Of a DNA stretch of 64,000 nt, positions 61,101 to 64,000 are shown piece by piece. The DNA lies in contig NZ_JACHIF010000005.1 of NCBI RefSeq assembly GCF_014203045.1, positions 310,001 through 374,000 of the forward strand, read 5' to 3'. The position numbers and the translations under genes were made by a program. The notes under the pieces were generated by a model that saw only the letters and a list, made by a program, of their open reading frames with translations, made no database searches and had not been told where the DNA came from. Numbering within the stretch: position 1 is the first letter of the stretch; each line of letters opens with the position of its first letter. The DNA comes from Prosthecobacter dejongeii (GTDB lineage Bacteria; Verrucomicrobiota; Verrucomicrobiia; Verrucomicrobiales; Verrucomicrobiaceae).

Positions 61101-64000
61101 ACCGTGCGTCTGCGCGGGGAAACGATCCAGCACTATATTCCTAACGTAGGTGGTGGCACCGGTCAGTCTGAAATGGAAAACTTCCGCCGCACTTACACGG
61201 TCCAGGCGGGTACATTGATCCTGGACTACAGCCAGAATAACAACTCGAAGCTGGTGGATTTGGCGACTCTTACGCTGGGCGGTGGCCGCCGTGGTGGCAT
61301 CATTCGCCTGCAAGGCGGCACAACCTACCATGAAGAAATCATCAACAACCTCAGCCTGCAGGCAGGGGCAAATGAGATCTACCGTGACAGCGGCACGAAC
61401 ACGCTGCGCTTAAACGCCATCTCCCGTGCGGAAGGCGCTTCGCTTTACTTTGACCTCGCTCGCATCGCGACGGTGGATAACCTGAACATCAACGGCATTC
61501 TGGGTGGCTGGGCCATCATTCGTGACGCTGTGGTGCAGGCGAGCTGGACCATCCGCGGCACCGTGAGCCGTAACTTTGCGGCCAGCACCACGACGGATGT
61601 GCTCTCCGTGCCGCTGGCCCAGGGGGTGCATTATTTGATCAATGGTTCTCCTGTGCGCCTCACCACCGTGGGCACCCTGCCAGCACCGCTGGAGACGGGC
61701 GTCACTTACTACGTCGTGAGCGCTAGCACCCGCAGCTTCAAACTGGCGCTGACACCTGATGGCACGCCGATTGACATCACGAGCACGGGCACGGCAGGCA
61801 GCAACCAGCACACGGTGAGCGCCTACCAGCCTCAGCGCCCCGGCGCAGCCACGCTGGTCTTTACCGCGAACCCAGACGTCTTCCCTGGAGCCCTGGGGAC
61901 GGATGTCTTCAGTGTGAAGATCGAAAACACGGGAGTGGCCGGTAACATCACTTCCACGATCAATGTGCCGCCCCAGATCACTCCGGCGACACCGCTGACC
62001 TACGTCATCCGCACCACGACCACGCGCAGCAGTGCGAATGACATCGTGGCCTTTGTGAATGGCACGGACACCACCATCCGCAACTACCTCAGCGTGACCG
62101 CCAGCGGTAGCGACTCCCTTCTGGATGCGGCTACCTACGGGCCACAGCTCCTGCAAGGTGGTAGCAATGACAATGGCAGCCAGAGCCTGGGCTGGGCGCG
62201 CAACAGCTCCAACAGCCTGGACGGCCTGGTGCAGGTGCTGGGAAATACCAGCTACTTGCCGAACTCCTGGGGTGAAAATGGCAATACCAACGTCACGGGC
62301 AACCTGCCTGTGGGCGAGGGCAGCATCACCTACACGCTGCGTTACGCGACGAATGCGCCTAGCATCACCACTCTGAGCGGGGGAGATGAATTTGGCGGCA
62401 TCAGCACCCTGCAGACGGGCTCCATCCTGGTTTCCCCCACCGTCGGGGCGAATGATTCCAGCATCGTGGGAACGGGCAGCCTGGCCACCCGGAATGAGGG
62501 GAACCTGCGTGACTTCCTGATCCATCAATACAACGAGGACGGTGACTTCATCATCGGCGTGCCCTTGCTGAACCGTGGGGTGCAGACCCGCCGGGGCCGC
62601 CTGACAGCGGGGAACCCTGCGGTGCTCAGCGGCATCTCCGATACCACGGGCCTGCTCGGGGCCACGGTGTCTGTGGTGCCTGGGCAGACGAACATTTTGC
62701 CAGCCAATGCTACAGTGGTTCAGGTCTTGGATGCGAATACCGTGGTTCTCAGTGGGAATACGACCAACAGCGCAGATGCGCGTGTCGAGTTAATTTTCAC
62801 GGTCGCTGGCAATCCGATCCGTCGTTTTGTCACAACGCAGAACACGACGACCCAGAACCGCATCAACGGGGTGGTGAATCCTGAGACGGGGTTGATCTCC
62901 ACCTCAGATATCTACATCGGCATGCCGATTTCTGGCCCTGGCATCCCTGCCGGAGCCATCGTGGATGCGATCTTCAATGATTCAGACATCCGCATCAATG
63001 CGAACCACTTCTTCAATGCCGAGCTTTATGGTGTGAGCTCCACCTTCACGCTGACGCCTTCCGTCGGTCTTCAGAAGCTGGGTGGCGGCACGCTGATCCT
63101 GGATGCGGACAATACCTACACGGGGGTCACTTTCCTGGCCGATGGCGTGCTGCGTGCGCAGAAGCTGACGGATGCCGGGGTGGCTGGCAGCCTGGGCTTG
63201 TCCGCCACGGGGAACCCCGCAGGGAACCTGGTGTTTAACGGCGGTACGCTGCAATACATCGGTGAAAACAGCTCCACCAACCGCGCCTACACCATCACGG
63301 ACTTTGCCCGCTTTAACGTGGGGCATGAAAAGACAACGGCCATTTTCTCAGGCAACTTCAACTTGAGCGGCACCATCGGGGCCTCGGATCGCCTGGAAAA
63401 AGTGGGCAGTGGCACGCTGGAACTGCGCGGCAGTGGCGGCCTGAATGAAGTGAAGGTGGAAGAAGGTGTGCTGCGCATGCAGTTGGTGGATACCAATGCG
63501 AGCGCGGGTGGATTCGCCATCTCGAACCCGGTCAACAATAACCTGGCCAACGTGCGCCTCTCTGGCGGTATGCTGGAAGTACGCGGCCTGCCTGAGGCAA
63601 ACTCCAGCCTGACCATGGGTGGGGCCTTCATCGTGGATGAAGGGGCCTCTGAAGTGCGCGTGACCAACGTGGCTGGTTTTGATCCGGTGAACCTGCGTGC
63701 GGGCCCCATCAGCACCCGCACCACCACGGTCAACTTCATGGGTGGTGAGGAAACCACCAGCGTGCAGCGCCTTTCGGGCGGCACGGTGCGGTTTACGGAA
63801 AATCCGGAGCTGAATTCCGGCTCGGCGAACATCTTCCTGAACATCCCCCGTCTGGAGCGAACGAATCTCCTGGCCTGGGCGGTGTACCAGAACCTGTCTG
63901 CCGCTGGCGGCACGGTGGGTGTGGATGACTTTGCCTCCGTGCTCGTGGAAAGCGGCGGTGTGGTCTCGGCAGATTTCCAGACCCTTTATCAACTGGGTTC
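55158..64000 (+). CDS. Giant autotransporter-type beta-strand-repeat protein, 3' end beyond window
   Basis: At least 2947 residues, open to the right edge. Signal-peptide-like N-terminus (MKTNSASPGVFRKALRLSS, then a hydrophobic stretch to LGQ). The body is a beta-helix passenger with autotransporter-associated repeats ('KLGGGTLILDADNTYTGVT', 'LTGNNSQANTGSK', 'NLTLSGNNTYNGTNNF') rich in Gly, Asn, Thr and Ser. Recurring inserts 'VGM.V....LPAGT.I.AID' occur at about 57140, 57420, 58540 and 62890. Three 'TYYVV/I...F..A..P.GT' modules lie at about 60290-60490, 60620-60820 and 61610-61800. No barrel domain lies inside the window. Likely surface-displayed or extracellular adhesion or scaffold. Confidence 0.85.
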   Translation, partial: MKTNSASPGVFRKALRLSSALSLLVATPGLVLGQTVPPFTLKSLDGFSTLNANGSWVSPASNFHQTFAINATATATRATTGVNANRITAIALTSRGAGYTSVPTVIIGRGTGDTTGTGATAVATITPEGHVDTVTLTNMGSNYTATPTVTISPTFGGSGSTVHFNADITANRILTLDGNRTVGTMFLGDLSNGSSYTIAQGTEGSLIFDNDGNGGGAFLNRFNGVTTDVISAPVRLDDWLNFRATTGRLTISGAISGNGNAITSYGNGILSLTGNNSQANTGSKFDLRLWNRGTTNTGAQVELGATAGNAVGGNIYIGNATLGTSGHAVLQLLAGRSHLDQISNDATLTFDSFSGSGRNNYFKLLGGSETVGRILDLGSLAVIENRESETIGTAATLTLSSNADSYVTGFIRDNSGNNLQQADQLGSPGANALAIVKQGTGEMTLQGGNIIFTGGLTVSGGTTILRQATNFRSDVVNNGTLVFDNTGTWNFTKTFTDPDGAGSNAQLAPAQKNLLISGSGNVVKDGTGILNLGASATENHSIGGSLTVNNGTLNLAGGGAGLGSVIGGALLVNGDSGLNRNVGLQGRTSIDGGIRATGRYNAAGSTLSVGGTVLTQGDQLSSTWQDGLSTITGDINLQYMNMRVESSFNINKTSSAATSSGNTVTVTQSASLVVGMRVTGNGVPADTVVTAIDPVTRVVTLSKSASVPGNTTLNFAYSTNTDGVINEFTTSLATAATTMAQNSSTLNVGSSPAAAGLKVGMRISHPNLPAGTTILAINEALGQVTLSNPASAAITASAGTPVAVNGLNSINISGRPNAIGVAANSGGLYLNNTRFSNNANRIPDGTTIKLNGGVVEFVNDASANTFSEQLGPLTLGSGQGQITSFQAPVGSTSTLRFASLTRQPGGVVEFAGREATLGSSTVNTVTDALGTTTRNRIFFNSGVTLDDNIIGGWAFANNEFVKYGANGVTRLLSTDYTNTTDANGQNTWLFNANAKFQGTASFTTITTNARRAVNSLSLQPDLSAAAAGRAVNLGTGFLLSVESGGILASHGGHTINGSDTAYLTVGTPKNTPAELFAITGTFNNTPASLASLTISAPVRDFNLEFNGQGAVNVVTMPAGSNQMTIPAGTAPVLMVGMEVTHANLPAGTVITAVDRSQTGVTTITLNNAPISGALAAATATPVRFNGGSVSFVKAGPGTVVMHPTFQNTYTGRTVINNGILRLRANTNLGPAPSTFSADHLLLNGGTLQFGRDTVTGTPGVTLPDFEYTLTDANRGITFGNSGGRLEVGHQNPTPYILPGAANNNVIQEVNLTVTSPIQATGVVELAVRATPTFDGVGSFNTLNLGNNASTNNYGGGIKTEGGFDGNINIYGNNNVNGLFMEGARVQFYGNNNFSGDIRVLSGNLTLSGNNTYNGTNNFSDTITLGTATLTLSSANALGTAGFKVILGDNSRLRFNGTNQTLLSLTGAANASISNGYSPAEGTSDPQLPSVLTVDLPINETYAGLLNNGGSSELRLLKKGPGRLSLTGTESEFSGNVTIEEGVLDIATISFAGGRSSLGTGSNGAASEIVIDGGGLSFSPRGQQFTNRSITIGEGPDAATLVANGVNQAARVILGSSLILFPGQPNEESLVSERVGMLGNGPRTLTLSGVNTGDNEFQLQLSDKSATAATSLLKIGPGTWGVGTAGDFSGQVTVQEGVLAVLANGALGTPGIPTTVLVSPVNKLTGRLPNGTEVTFPRMSTTIFPQGMKANTRYYVVESDKPNGTFKIATTPGGTAVNLVALTRINEDFEEVPILPFDVTYVPNVQAVASTYGDDATDTFTGNLLDGSVVNFSFGLLYRNPVTNQQVASSLPGNIFADRTYYVINATGTTFQVALDPNSTTPVLLTSNSSGNIIYTASGPGISTSGVNVIGGRLDLRNVDYMLNEEITFQGGALSMPANNLATWSGNVDVQANTTFTIGANSEFILDGNILGARAITQLGEGTVRLRGETIQHYIPNVGGGTGQSEMENFRRTYTVQAGTLILDYSQNNNSKLVDLATLTLGGGRRGGIIRLQGGTTYHEEIINNLSLQAGANEIYRDSGTNTLRLNAISRAEGASLYFDLARIATVDNLNINGILGGWAIIRDAVVQASWTIRGTVSRNFAASTTTDVLSVPLAQGVHYLINGSPVRLTTVGTLPAPLETGVTYYVVSASTRSFKLALTPDGTPIDITSTGTAGSNQHTVSAYQPQRPGAATLVFTANPDVFPGALGTDVFSVKIENTGVAGNITSTINVPPQITPATPLTYVIRTTTTRSSANDIVAFVNGTDTTIRNYLSVTASGSDSLLDAATYGPQLLQGGSNDNGSQSLGWARNSSNSLDGLVQVLGNTSYLPNSWGENGNTNVTGNLPVGEGSITYTLRYATNAPSITTLSGGDEFGGISTLQTGSILVSPTVGANDSSIVGTGSLATRNEGNLRDFLIHQYNEDGDFIIGVPLLNRGVQTRRGRLTAGNPAVLSGISDTTGLLGATVSVVPGQTNILPANATVVQVLDANTVVLSGNTTNSADARVELIFTVAGNPIRRFVTTQNTTTQNRINGVVNPETGLISTSDIYIGMPISGPGIPAGAIVDAIFNDSDIRINANHFFNAELYGVSSTFTLTPSVGLQKLGGGTLILDADNTYTGVTFLADGVLRAQKLTDAGVAGSLGLSATGNPAGNLVFNGGTLQYIGENSSTNRAYTITDFARFNVGHEKTTAIFSGNFNLSGTIGASDRLEKVGSGTLELRGSGGLNEVKVEEGVLRMQLVDTNASAGGFAISNPVNNNLANVRLSGGMLEVRGLPEANSSLTMGGAFIVDEGASEVRVTNVAGFDPVNLRAGPISTRTTTVNFMGGEETTSVQRLSGGTVRFTENPELNSGSANIFLNIPRLERTNLLAWAVYQNLSAAGGTVGVDDFASVLVESGGVVSADFQTLYQLG

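Overview
The window looks like a chromosomal segment of a verrucomicrobium, most likely in or near Verrucomicrobiaceae (Prosthecobacter/Verrucomicrobium-like). This is inferred from family content, not from a search: a delta-60-repeat protein, a PVC-type cytochrome/HEAT-repeat protein, a prepilin resembling Verru_Chthon cassette protein B next to a giant autotransporter-repeat protein, GC-rich coding sequence and few clear Shine-Dalgarno sites.

Region by region. 1-11.2 kb is mostly housekeeping: seryl-tRNA synthetase (partial, minus strand), a secreted repeat protein, a DEAD-box helicase, a secreted propeller-like protein, ndk, rpmB and an aldo/keto reductase. A 168-bp TA-flanked hairpin element lies at 11.3 kb, next to an RRM glycine-rich RNA-binding protein. 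12.6-17.3 kb is a compact four-gene cassette: MBOAT acyltransferase, SGNH protein, AMP-forming adenylation enzyme, and a carrier protein fused to a GNAT acetyltransferase. It resembles DltB/D/A/C logic but has an added acetyltransferase. 17.5-23 kb is an accessory patch: a 5'-truncated Rhs protein whose AT-rich tip carries an HExxH metallopeptidase motif, a secreted candidate immunity protein, an IS4-like transposase remnant and a RAYT transposase with its hairpin motifs. 23.2-28.8 kb is a complete 5.5-kb integrative element in tRNA-Arg(CCU). It has 28-bp att repeats, arm-type repeats at both ends, an integrase, an AlpA-like regulator, a primase-helicase-type ATPase, an XRE regulator and a membrane cargo protein, which suggests a phage satellite.

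29-55 kb holds a hybrid histidine kinase, a CobW-type metallochaperone with a Fur-family-like box, a pseudokinase-like/ParA-like fusion, an M3 oligopeptidase, a four-gene MoxR/membrane protein/ABC ATPase/Omp85 operon, a large cytochrome-domain protein, Nif3, 3-methyladenine DNA glycosylase and rpsU. Six intergenic spaces in this half are filled with a mosaic of palindromic GC-rich repeats. At least eight hairpin families assemble into longer units of about 230 and 300 bp in both orientations. These repeats are absent from the first 31 kb.

The last 9 kb is one open reading frame, an autotransporter-type beta-strand-repeat protein with a signal peptide. It runs off the right edge and is preceded by a prepilin-like gene.

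The strongest candidates for something undescribed are the carrier-GNAT acylation cassette, the composite intergenic repeats, the tRNA-Arg satellite and the Rhs metallopeptidase/immunity pair.
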